A stretch of DNA of 64,000 nucleotides from Streptosporangium sp. NBC_01756 (lineage in GTDB: Bacteria > Actinomycetota > Actinomycetes > Streptosporangiales > Streptosporangiaceae), in NCBI RefSeq assembly GCF_035917975.1, contig NZ_CP109130.1, positions 3,162,001-3,226,000 of the forward strand, in the 5' to 3' direction. The position numbers and the translations under genes were made by a program. The first letter of the stretch is position 1. The number at the start of each line of letters is the position of its first letter. The notes under the pieces were generated by a model, which was not told the origin of the DNA, ran no database searches, and saw nothing but the letters and a program-made list of their open reading frames with translations. Positions 16,842-24,233 of this stretch are shown here, piece after piece.

Positions 16842-17228
16842 ATGACTCAGATCAAGTTCTACGGCCGCCGTGACATCTGGTCCGACCGGCGGCAGGAGAT
16901 CTCCGACACCGTGCACGGCTGCCTGACCGATGCGTGGCAGCTGCCCGAGGACAAGAGGTTCCACCGGTTCCTGCTGCTGGACGCCGAGGACCTGGTCTGC
17001 CCGCAGCGGAGCGAGCGCTACCTGATCGTGGAGATCGTCTGCTTCGCGGGCCGATCGCCCCAGGCCAAGCGCGACCTGATCCGCACCCTGTTCGCCCGGG
17101 CCCAGGAGCAACTCGACCTGACACCGGAGGATCTGGAGATCGTCATCCTGGAGTCGCCTCAGGTCAACTGGGGAATCCGCGGCCTTCCCGGTGACGAGCT
17201 GACGCTGACCTACCCAGTCGTCGTCTGA
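16842..17228 (+). CDS. Tautomerase-superfamily protein without the N-terminal proline
   Basis: 128 residues, resembling long-chain members of the tautomerase (MSAD/CaaD-like) superfamily: KFYGRRDIW, LPEDKRFHRFLLLDAED, YLIVEIVCFAGRS and a C-terminal half with VILESPQVNWGIRGLPGDE. The superfamily normally uses a proline right after the initiator Met as base. Here the start is MTQIKF, so the usual mechanism cannot apply unless the role has changed. It follows fumC by 25 bp in the same direction, probably co-transcribed. Confidence 0.75.
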   Translation: MTQIKFYGRRDIWSDRRQEISDTVHGCLTDAWQLPEDKRFHRFLLLDAEDLVCPQRSERYLIVEIVCFAGRSPQAKRDLIRTLFARAQEQLDLTPEDLEIVILESPQVNWGIRGLPGDELTLTYPVVV

Positions 17229-17284
17229 CCATCGGCGCCCAGGCCGGCTCCCTGCCGGTGCCCGCAGCAGATCCGCCCCGTACA

Positions 17285-17306
17285 CATAGCTGGTCTCAGG
17301 ACTATG
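17285..17306 (+). promoter_or_regulatory. Inverted repeat CATAG-N12-CTATG upstream of the 3-hydroxybutyrate dehydrogenase gene
   Basis: CATAG at 17285-17289 and CTATG at 17302-17306. The same repeat with the same 12-nt spacing occurs at 20132-20153 before the MHS transporter gene. It is a candidate operator for the PucR-like regulator encoded between them. Confidence 0.5.
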
Positions 17307-17343
17307 GGGGCTGGCGACATGGGCTGGGATTCGGCTGATTGCC

Positions 17344-17349
17344 TAGATT
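17344..17349 (+). promoter_or_regulatory. -10 box for leaderless start of dehydrogenase gene
   Basis: TAGATT, then 7 nt, then the ATG at 17357. Confidence 0.45.
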
Positions 17350-17356
17350 CGGCAGC

Positions 17357-18103
17357 ATGAGTGACCTAACGGGGCGGCAGGCCGTGGTGACCGGCGCGGG
17401 CAGCGGGATCGGGCGTGCCTGCGCACAGCGACTGGCCGCGGCCGGAGCACATGTGGTGGTGGTCGACATCGACGCCGAGGCGACCGCGAAGGTGGCCGCG
17501 GAGGTGGCCGGGACACCGGTGGTCGCCGACCTGTCCAGGCCGGACTTCGTGGACGCGCTGCCCGCTGAGGTGGACATCGTGGTGAACAACGCCGGATTCC
17601 AGCATGTGGCGCCGGTCGAGCGGTTCCCGCCGGAGGTCTTCTCGAAGATCCTCAAGGTCATGGTCGAGGCGCCGTTCCTGCTGGTACGGGCCGCCCTCCC
17701 GGGTATGTACGAGCGAGGCTGGGGACGGGTCGTCAACATCTCGTCGGTGCACGGCCTCCGGGCCTCGCCGTACAAGTCCGCGTACGTCACCGCCAAGCAC
17801 GCGCTCGAAGGACTGTCGAAGGTCATCGCTCTGGAGGGCGCGCCGCACGGCGTCACCTCCAACTGCGTGAACCCCGCCTACGTCCGCACCCCGCTGGTGG
17901 AGGACCAGGTCGAGGCCCAGGCCGAGACCCACGGCATCGGCAGGGACGAGGTCGTCGAGCAGATCATGCTGGCCCCCGCCGCGATCAAACGCCTGATCGA
18001 GCCCGGGGAGGTCGCCGAGCTGGTCGCCTACCTGTGCGGCCCGCACAGCTCGTTCATCACGGGAACGTCCCTGCCCGTCGACGGCGGCTGGACGGCCCGC
18101 TGA
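17357..18103 (+). CDS. 3-hydroxybutyrate dehydrogenase (SDR family)
   Basis: 248 residues of short-chain dehydrogenase: cofactor motif TGAGSGIG, NNAG, catalytic serine in NISSVHG, the YxxxK pair in SAYVTAKHALEG, and a C-terminal PVDGGWTAR. The segments SNCVNPAYVRTPLVE and the run VEDQVEAQAETHGI are typical of D-3-hydroxybutyrate dehydrogenases. It oxidises 3-hydroxybutyrate to acetoacetate, linking ketone bodies or stored PHB to central metabolism. It is followed by a PucR-like regulator (23 bp gap) and an MHS carboxylate transporter. The start is leaderless at ATG 17357. Confidence 0.85.
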   Translation: MSDLTGRQAVVTGAGSGIGRACAQRLAAAGAHVVVVDIDAEATAKVAAEVAGTPVVADLSRPDFVDALPAEVDIVVNNAGFQHVAPVERFPPEVFSKILKVMVEAPFLLVRAALPGMYERGWGRVVNISSVHGLRASPYKSAYVTAKHALEGLSKVIALEGAPHGVTSNCVNPAYVRTPLVEDQVEAQAETHGIGRDEVVEQIMLAPAAIKRLIEPGEVAELVAYLCGPHSSFITGTSLPVDGGWTAR

Positions 18104-18126
18104 ACCGTGTCCCCGGTGCCCCCAGA

Positions 18127-20052
18127 ATGGAAGACATGAGCGCAGGCGTCTTTCTCGAACTGCTGGCCAGAGAGGCGTCGGCGGTCGAATTCGAGGGGCC
18201 CATCCTGGCGGCCCGGGCCCGCGGGGCCGACGCGGCGACGCTGACCGAGCTGGAGGACGCCAAGCTCGCCGCGCTGAAGGTGCGGGCGCTGCTGCGGCGC
18301 AGGGCCAAGCGCGAGGCGGAGCTGTCGGCGCTGTTCGACACCGCCGGCGACCTGGCCGGGCTGCGCGACCTGGACGCCGTGCTGGAGGCCATCGTGCACC
18401 GGGCCCGGCAGCTTTTGGGCACCGACGCCGCCTACATGACGCTGCACGACCCCGAGCGCGGCGACACCCGGATGCGTGTGACGGACGGGTCGGTCTCGGC
18501 CAAGTTCCGCAACGTCCGGCTGCCGATGGGCGCCGGGCTGGGCGGGCTGGTGGCCCAGACCGCCACGCCGTACGCGACGGCCGACTACTTCGCCGACGAG
18601 CGGTTCCGCCGCGAGTTCGACATCGACGACGCGGTGCACGAGGAGGGCCTGGTCGCCATCCTGGGTGTGCCGCTCAAGCTGGGCGCGCGGGTCATCGGGG
18701 TGCTGTTCGCGTCCAACCGGAGCGTGCGGCCGTTCACCCAGGACGAGGTGGTGCTGCTCAGCTCACTGGCCGCGCACGCGGCGGTGGCCATCGACAACGC
18801 CCGGCTGCTGCAGGAGACCAGAAACGCCCTGGAGGAGCTCAGCGAGGCCAACCGGCAGGTGAACGCGCACAGCGAGGCCGTGGAGCGGGCCGCGTTCGCG
18901 CACGACCGGATGACCGGGCTGGTGCTGCGCGGCGGCGGAGTCGAGGACGTCGCCGCCGTGGTCACCGAGGTGCTCGGCGGCTCGCTGGTCGTGCTGGACG
19001 ACAGCGGGCGGCCGATCGCCGGGGACGCGGCCAGGCTGGCCGAGGAGGAGGACACGGCGGGGCGGGAGGGCGGTCTGGTGAGGGGGCGCGGGACCGAGGC
19101 GACCGCGGCCATGATCGCGGACGCCGCGCAGACGTCCCGGGCGCTGGGCCGTACCGTCAGGAAGGGCGGTCTGCTGGTCGCCTCGGTGGATGTGGGGGCC
19201 GAACCGCTGTGCACCCTCGTGCTGCGGGCCGAAGGGCCGGTGGCCGACGCCGACCAGCGCATCCTCGAACGGGCCGCACTGGTCACCGCGCTGCTCCTGC
19301 TGTTCCGGCGCACGGTGGCCGAGGCGGAGGGCCGGGTCCGGGGTGAGCTGCTCGACGACCTGATCTCCCGTCCGGGTCTCGACGGCCTGGCCCAGCGGGC
19401 CCGGCGGGTCGGGGTGGATCTGGACACCGAGCATGTGGTCGTCGTGGTCCGCCACGGTGGCCGGCGCGAACGCGCCGCCTTCTGGGCCTCCTCCCAGGCC
19501 ACGCTGAACCACGGGCTGGCGGCCCTGCGCGGAGACGAGGTGGTGCTGTTCCTTCCCGGCGACAAGCCCGGCCACCTGGCCAAACGGGTGGCGGCCGAGC
19601 TCAGCGTCTCGCTCGGCCATCCCGCCACCGCGGGTGCCTCCGGCCCGGTGCGGGGCCCGGCCGAGATCGGAGCCGCGCACCGCGAGGCACAGCGTTGCGC
19701 CGACGCGCTGCTGGCCCTGGGCCGGGCCGGGGAGGGCGCGAGCGCCGCCGAGCTGGGCTTCGTCGGGCTGCTCGTCGGCGACGGACGCGACATCGAGGCG
19801 TTCCTCGGCTCCGCGCTCGGCCCGGTGATCGACTACGACGCCCGCCGGGGCACCGCCCTGGTGCGCACCCTCACCTCCTACTTCGGCACGGGTGGCTCGC
19901 TCTCTCGTACCGCCGACGCCCTGCACATCCACGTGAACACCGTCACCCAGCGCCTGGACCGGATCGCCCAGCTCCTGGGCGCCGACTGGCAGGAGCCGGA
20001 GCGCGCCCTGGAGATCCAGCTCGCCCTGCGCCTGCACCGTCTCAGCCGCTGA
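18127..20052 (+). CDS. GAF-domain PucR/CdaR-type transcriptional regulator
   Basis: 641 residues. A short helical N-terminus is followed by a GAF sensor domain (about 60-215: DLDAVLEAIVHRARQLLGTDAAYMTL, LPMGAGLGGLVAQT, LVAILGVPLKLG), a coiled linker, a degenerate central regulatory domain, and a C-terminal PucR-type HTH (TLTSYFGTGGSLSRTADAL, then HVNTVTQRLDRI). It probably senses a metabolite and controls the flanking dehydrogenase and transporter genes, which share the CATAG-N12-CTATG repeat. ATG 18136 is an equally possible start. Confidence 0.85.
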   Translation: MEDMSAGVFLELLAREASAVEFEGPILAARARGADAATLTELEDAKLAALKVRALLRRRAKREAELSALFDTAGDLAGLRDLDAVLEAIVHRARQLLGTDAAYMTLHDPERGDTRMRVTDGSVSAKFRNVRLPMGAGLGGLVAQTATPYATADYFADERFRREFDIDDAVHEEGLVAILGVPLKLGARVIGVLFASNRSVRPFTQDEVVLLSSLAAHAAVAIDNARLLQETRNALEELSEANRQVNAHSEAVERAAFAHDRMTGLVLRGGGVEDVAAVVTEVLGGSLVVLDDSGRPIAGDAARLAEEEDTAGREGGLVRGRGTEATAAMIADAAQTSRALGRTVRKGGLLVASVDVGAEPLCTLVLRAEGPVADADQRILERAALVTALLLLFRRTVAEAEGRVRGELLDDLISRPGLDGLAQRARRVGVDLDTEHVVVVVRHGGRRERAAFWASSQATLNHGLAALRGDEVVLFLPGDKPGHLAKRVAAELSVSLGHPATAGASGPVRGPAEIGAAHREAQRCADALLALGRAGEGASAAELGFVGLLVGDGRDIEAFLGSALGPVIDYDARRGTALVRTLTSYFGTGGSLSRTADALHIHVNTVTQRLDRIAQLLGADWQEPERALEIQLALRLHRLSR

Positions 20053-20131
20053 CCGCACCCGGCAGGTGACCGGCCGTACGGCGCCCTGCCGCCGGACGGT
20101 CCCACCTCTGCCCGGCGATCTGACGTATCCA

Positions 20132-20169
20132 CATAGACCGGACGTCGGCTATGGCGAGTGGAGCCATAG
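20132..20169 (+). promoter_or_regulatory. CATAG-N12-CTATG repeat plus extra half-site upstream of MHS transporter
   Basis: CATAG 20132-20136 and CTATG 20149-20153 have the same 12-nt spacing as at 17285. CTATGG also pairs with CCATAG at 20164-20169 (9-nt spacer), giving three half-sites. Confidence 0.5.
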
Positions 20170-20236
20170 GAGTGCCGCCGGTCACTACGTACCGTGAGCC
20201 GACATCCCCCAACAGCGATACCCATTGGTGAGTGAG

Positions 20237-21565
20237 ATGTCAGAGAAAACACGGACCCCCATCGGCAGGATCGTCGCAGCCAGCCTGATCGGCACGACGA
20301 TCGAGTGGTACGACTTCTTCCTGTACGGCTCCGCCGCCGCGCTGGTCTTCCCCGCGCTCTTCTTCCCCAAGTCGGATCCCCTCACCGGCACCCTGCTGGC
20401 CTTCCTCACCTACGCGATCGGCTTCATCGCCCGCCCACTGGGCGCACTGGTCTTCGGCCACTACGGTGACCGGCTCGGCCGCAAGAAGCTCCTGGTGATC
20501 AGTCTGCTGCTGATGGGCGGCGCGACCTTCCTGATCGGCTGCCTGCCGACCCACGCGGCGATCGGCACGGCCGCCCCGCTGCTGCTGACCCTGCTCCGGC
20601 TCGTCCAGGGCTTCGCGCTCGGCGGCGAATGGGGCGGCGCGGTGCTCATCGTCTCCGAGCACGGCAGCGCGGAACGGCGCGGGTTCTGGGCCTCCTGGCC
20701 GCAGTCCGGCGCGCCGGGCGGCAACCTGCTGGCCACCGCGGTCCTCGCGGTGCTGGCCGCCGTCCAGACCGACGAGGCCTTCCAGAGCTGGGGCTGGCGC
20801 ATCCCGTTCCTGCTCTCCGGCGTCCTGGTGCTGCTCGGCCTGTGGATCCGGCTGTCCATCAGCGAGTCGCCGATCTTCCAGCAGGCCGTCGCCAACGCCG
20901 AGCCCGCCCCCAAGATGCCCATCGTGGAGGTCTTCCGCCACCACTGGCGGGACGTGCTCACCGCGATCGGCGCCCGCTTCGCGGAGAACGTCTCCTATTA
21001 CGTGCTCACCGCGTTCGTCCTGGTCTACGCGACGGAGGCGGCCGGACTGGCGAAGGGGTTCGTGCTCAACGCGGTACTGATCGGATCGGCCGTCCACTTC
21101 TTCTCGATCCCGCTGTGGGGCGCGCTCTCCGACCGGCTCGGCCGCCGTCCGGTCTACCTGCTCGGCGCGGCCGGGGTGGGGGTGTGGGCCTTCGCGTTCT
21201 TCCCGCTGATCGACACCAGGAGCTTCGCCGCGGTCACCCTGGCGGTGACGGTCGGCCTGGTCCTGCACGGCGCGATGTACGGCCCGCAGGCGGCGTTCTT
21301 CTCCGAGCTGTTCGCCACGCGGATGCGCTACTCGGGTGTGTCGATCGGCGCGCAGCTCGCCTCGGTCGTCGCCGGCGGCCTGGCGCCGCTGATCGCGGTC
21401 GCCCTGCTGGGCGCCTACGACTCCGCCTTCCCCGTCATGCTCTACGTGGCCGGCGCGGCCGTGCTCACCCTGATCACCGTCTCCGTCTCCCGGGAGACCA
21501 GGGGTCGCGACCTCGCCGACCTCACCCGTGTCGCGGACACCGCCCCCGCCTCCAGGGAGTCCTGA
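20237..21565 (+). CDS. MHS-family MFS transporter (carboxylate uptake)
   Basis: 442 residues, twelve hydrophobic segments. Metabolite:H+ symporter hallmarks are TTIEWYDFFLYG near the N-terminus, GHYGDRLGRKK in the first loop, LRLVQGFALGGEWGGA, and ALSDRLGRRPVY in the second half. It is probably an uptake symporter for 3-hydroxybutyrate or a similar acid, given the genes upstream. ATG 20237 is preferred; GTG 20228 is possible. The gap after it (21566-21839) shows no convincing gene or terminator. Confidence 0.88.
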   Translation: MSEKTRTPIGRIVAASLIGTTIEWYDFFLYGSAAALVFPALFFPKSDPLTGTLLAFLTYAIGFIARPLGALVFGHYGDRLGRKKLLVISLLLMGGATFLIGCLPTHAAIGTAAPLLLTLLRLVQGFALGGEWGGAVLIVSEHGSAERRGFWASWPQSGAPGGNLLATAVLAVLAAVQTDEAFQSWGWRIPFLLSGVLVLLGLWIRLSISESPIFQQAVANAEPAPKMPIVEVFRHHWRDVLTAIGARFAENVSYYVLTAFVLVYATEAAGLAKGFVLNAVLIGSAVHFFSIPLWGALSDRLGRRPVYLLGAAGVGVWAFAFFPLIDTRSFAAVTLAVTVGLVLHGAMYGPQAAFFSELFATRMRYSGVSIGAQLASVVAGGLAPLIAVALLGAYDSAFPVMLYVAGAAVLTLITVSVSRETRGRDLADLTRVADTAPASRES

Positions 21566-21839
21566 ACCCGGTCCGCCGGGCCCCGGCGGACGCAACCCCC
21601 GAGGGCTCCACGAGGACGTGCAGTTTTCCCAGCTCAACGGCTCCAAGATCGACCTATGGCCGCTTTTCCCCTACCTCGGCCGGACCCGGAGGCGGATCGT
21701 CAACCTCGGCGGTCCGAGGCGAACGAGTCCAGTTCGCCTGCTCGCCGGAGGTCCTCGGGGCGGCCTATGGCGCGGCGCGTCCGGATCAGGTCTTTTCGGG
21801 AGACGTAGTGAACTTCCAGGCCGCCCGGGTCGACCGCGC

Positions 21840-23234
21840 TCACGCGTCCTCGGCGTCGATGACCGACAGGAGCCGGGTGAGCCCGTCGTCGATCCGGTCG
21901 AGCGGGATGGCGCCGTAGCCGACGACCAGGCCGGGGCGAGACGGGTGTACGGCGAAGTCGGACAGGGGCATCAGGCCGATCCCGGCGTCGCGGGCCCGGC
22001 GGGCGACGTCGTGCCGGCCGGCAGGCAGGAAGCCGCTGGTGTGCAGTCCGGCGGCGGAGGTCACCAGGTCGAGCGAGCCGGCCAGGCGCTGGACGACGCG
22101 CTGGCGGCGGGCCTCGTACTCGGTTCGCATCCTGCGGATGTGGCGGGCCAGCAGCCCCTCGTCGATGAAACCGGCCAGCGCCGCCTGGCCGGGGATCGGG
22201 GTGGTCCAGTCGGTGACGTACTTGGCCGCGCCCAGGGCGGGTAGCAGCGCGGGCGGCGCAACGAGGAAGCCGAGCCGCAACGTCGGCAGCATGACTTTGG
22301 AGAACGAGCCGACGTAGAGCACCCGGCCGGACCTGTCCAGGTTCTGCAGCGGCTCGATGGGCCGCCCGCCGTATCTGAACTCGCTGTCGTAGTCGTCCTC
22401 GATCACGGCGGCGCCGCGTTCCTCGGCCCAGGCGAGCAGCGCCATCCTGCGGGCCAGCGACATCGGCATGCCCAGCGGGAACTGGTGGGAGGGGGTCACG
22501 TAGACCGCGCGGGCGTCGGCGGGCAGCGCGTCCACCACCAGGCCCTCGGCGTCGACCGGCACCGGCGTGACCCGCAGGCCCATCGACTCGAACAACCACC
22601 TCGGCGGCGGGTAGCCAGGATCCTCGACGACCACCCGGTCACCGGGTTCGAGCAGCACCCGGCCGATCAGGTCGAGCGCCTGCTGCGCGCCCGAGGTGAC
22701 GACGACGGTGTCGGGATCGGCGCGCACCGCGCGGGAGACGCCCACATGCCTGGCGATGGCCGCGCGCAGCCCGGCGTGGCCGAGCGGGTCGCCGTACATG
22801 CCGCTGCCCACGGCCGAGCTGCGCAACTCGCGGGACACCAGCCGGCGCCACGCCTCGTAGGGGAACATCCGGACGTCGGGCAGGCCGGGCCGGAAGTCGT
22901 ACCGGGGCTGCCGGTCCAGCCCGCCCGGTATGGGGATCCCCTGCCAGACGGCGCGCGGCCGAAGCCTGCCGTGGTCCATCCGGAGACTCGCGGGCGGCAG
23001 GGCCTCGGCGTGGACGAAGGTGCCGACACCGATCCGGCCCTCGACGAAGCCCTCGGCGGCCAGCCGGTCGTAGGCGGTGCTCACGGTGTTGCGCGAGACC
23101 AGGAGATCCCGGGCCAGCTCGCGGGTGGCGGGCAGCGGCTCACCGTGCCGTAGCCGTCCGTCGAGCACGGCGGCGCGGATCTGCTGGTAGATCTGGCCCG
23201 CCAGGTCGGTGCGTCCCTCCAAGCTCACGTGCAC
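21840..23234 (-). CDS. MocR/PdxR-family regulator (second copy)
   Basis: 464 residues. A GntR winged helix (IYQQIRAAVLDGRLRHGEPLPATRELA; VSRNTVSTAYDRL) is fused to an aminotransferase-like domain with SGAQQALDLI, EDPGYPPPR, TPSHQFPLG, VIEDDYDSEFRY and the lysine-bearing GSFSKVMLPTLRLGF. It is a different branch from the one at 6426. The start is GTG 23234: a TAGACT -10 box at 23241-23246 lies 6 nt upstream, so initiation is probably leaderless. The divergent side holds only a broken gene fragment (23318-23418), so its natural target may have been lost. Confidence 0.87.
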   Translation of the reverse strand: MHVSLEGRTDLAGQIYQQIRAAVLDGRLRHGEPLPATRELARDLLVSRNTVSTAYDRLAAEGFVEGRIGVGTFVHAEALPPASLRMDHGRLRPRAVWQGIPIPGGLDRQPRYDFRPGLPDVRMFPYEAWRRLVSRELRSSAVGSGMYGDPLGHAGLRAAIARHVGVSRAVRADPDTVVVTSGAQQALDLIGRVLLEPGDRVVVEDPGYPPPRWLFESMGLRVTPVPVDAEGLVVDALPADARAVYVTPSHQFPLGMPMSLARRMALLAWAEERGAAVIEDDYDSEFRYGGRPIEPLQNLDRSGRVLYVGSFSKVMLPTLRLGFLVAPPALLPALGAAKYVTDWTTPIPGQAALAGFIDEGLLARHIRRMRTEYEARRQRVVQRLAGSLDLVTSAAGLHTSGFLPAGRHDVARRARDAGIGLMPLSDFAVHPSRPGLVVGYGAIPLDRIDDGLTRLLSVIDAEDA

Positions 23235-23317
23235 GAGGACAAGTCTAGAGTGGCCCAATCGGTTCGATCGTTCCTGGCCCTGTGACAGGGCCGCTCTCGT
23301 TCCTAGGGTGAGCCGCA

Positions 23318-23418
23318 TGGACATTCTCGAACGGCCAGGCGCTGGAGGTCCCCGACGGCGCACCGGTCTACCAGCGACTGGTCGCCCACCTCGGCGCGAC
23401 CCGTGGTGGACCCCGTGA
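23318..23418 (+). pseudogene. Frameshifted 5' fragment of a gene divergent from MocR
   Basis: An ATG 7 nt after a TAGGGT box opens MDILER. Removing one C near 23335 restores a coding-like frame (QALEVPDGAPVYQRLVAHLG) with GC-rich third positions, which then runs into the SGNH gene. It looks like the start of a gene broken by an insertion and truncated. The family is not recognised. Confidence 0.35.
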
Positions 23419-24188
23419 CGGGCTTCGTCGCGCTCGGCGACAGCTTCACCGAAGGGGTCGGGGACCCGCTTCCCGACGGCACGTTCCGCGGTTGGGCGGA
23501 CCTCGTGGCGGCGGAGCTCGGCTCATCGGGCTTCGGTTACGCGAACCTGGCCGTTCGGGGGCGCAGGTTCGACGACGTCGTCACCCGGCAGGTCGAGACG
23601 GCGCTCACGATGGGCCCCTCACTCGTCAGCATCGCCGCGGGCGGCAACGACGCGCTGTGGCGCGGCTTCGACGTGACCGCGATACACGACCGCTTCGACC
23701 GGGCGATCGCCCGTCTGCGCGCGTCGGGCGCCGACGTGCTGCTCTTCCGCTTCCCCGACATGAGCGTCAGGCTTCCGCTGCCCCGGCTGCTGCGGCCCCG
23801 CATCGTCGCGATGAACGACATGGTCACGCAGGTGGCCGAGCGGCGCGGGGCCTACCTGGCTGACCTGTTCGGCGACCGGGCGTTCGACGACCACGCGCTG
23901 TGGAGCGCCGATCGCCTGCACCTCAACTCTCTGGGCCACCGCCGGGCCGCCGACCAGGTACTGGCCGCGCTCGGCCGCGCCGCCCCTCCCGCGCCCCCCT
24001 GCGGTCCGCCCGCGACCAGAGCGGCACCGTTCGCCGACCTGCGCTGGACCGCGACGTACCTCGCCCCCTGGCTGCGCCGTCGCTTGACGGGCCGTTCCTC
24101 GGGCGACGGGATCCTCCCCAAGCGCCCCACGCTGACGGGCGGATTCGAGTCGCCGTCCGGCCCGCCCCCGGACCGACGGCCGGGCTGA
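23403..24188 (+). CDS. SGNH/GDSL-family hydrolase
   Basis: 261 residues. Block I ALGDSFTEGVGD (nucleophile Ser), block II around NLAVRGRR, block III AAGGNDALW (oxyanion Asn) and block V DRLHLNSLGH (Asp and His) are all present. It is a cytoplasmic or loosely folded esterase/lipase-type enzyme with no signal peptide. The last 60 residues are proline/arginine-rich. It starts at GTG 23403, overlapping the remnant upstream. The substrate is unknown. Confidence 0.85.
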   Translation: MVDPVTGFVALGDSFTEGVGDPLPDGTFRGWADLVAAELGSSGFGYANLAVRGRRFDDVVTRQVETALTMGPSLVSIAAGGNDALWRGFDVTAIHDRFDRAIARLRASGADVLLFRFPDMSVRLPLPRLLRPRIVAMNDMVTQVAERRGAYLADLFGDRAFDDHALWSADRLHLNSLGHRRAADQVLAALGRAAPPAPPCGPPATRAAPFADLRWTATYLAPWLRRRLTGRSSGDGILPKRPTLTGGFESPSGPPPDRRPG

Positions 24189-24233
24189 GAGGCCGTCCCG
24201 GACGGAGCCGGACGGTACGCGTACCGCGGAGCG

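Noticed and set aside
21566..21839. Possible small gene between the MHS transporter and the second MocR gene
   Set aside because: No frame has a start with a ribosome site plus normal codon use, and no known motif appears.
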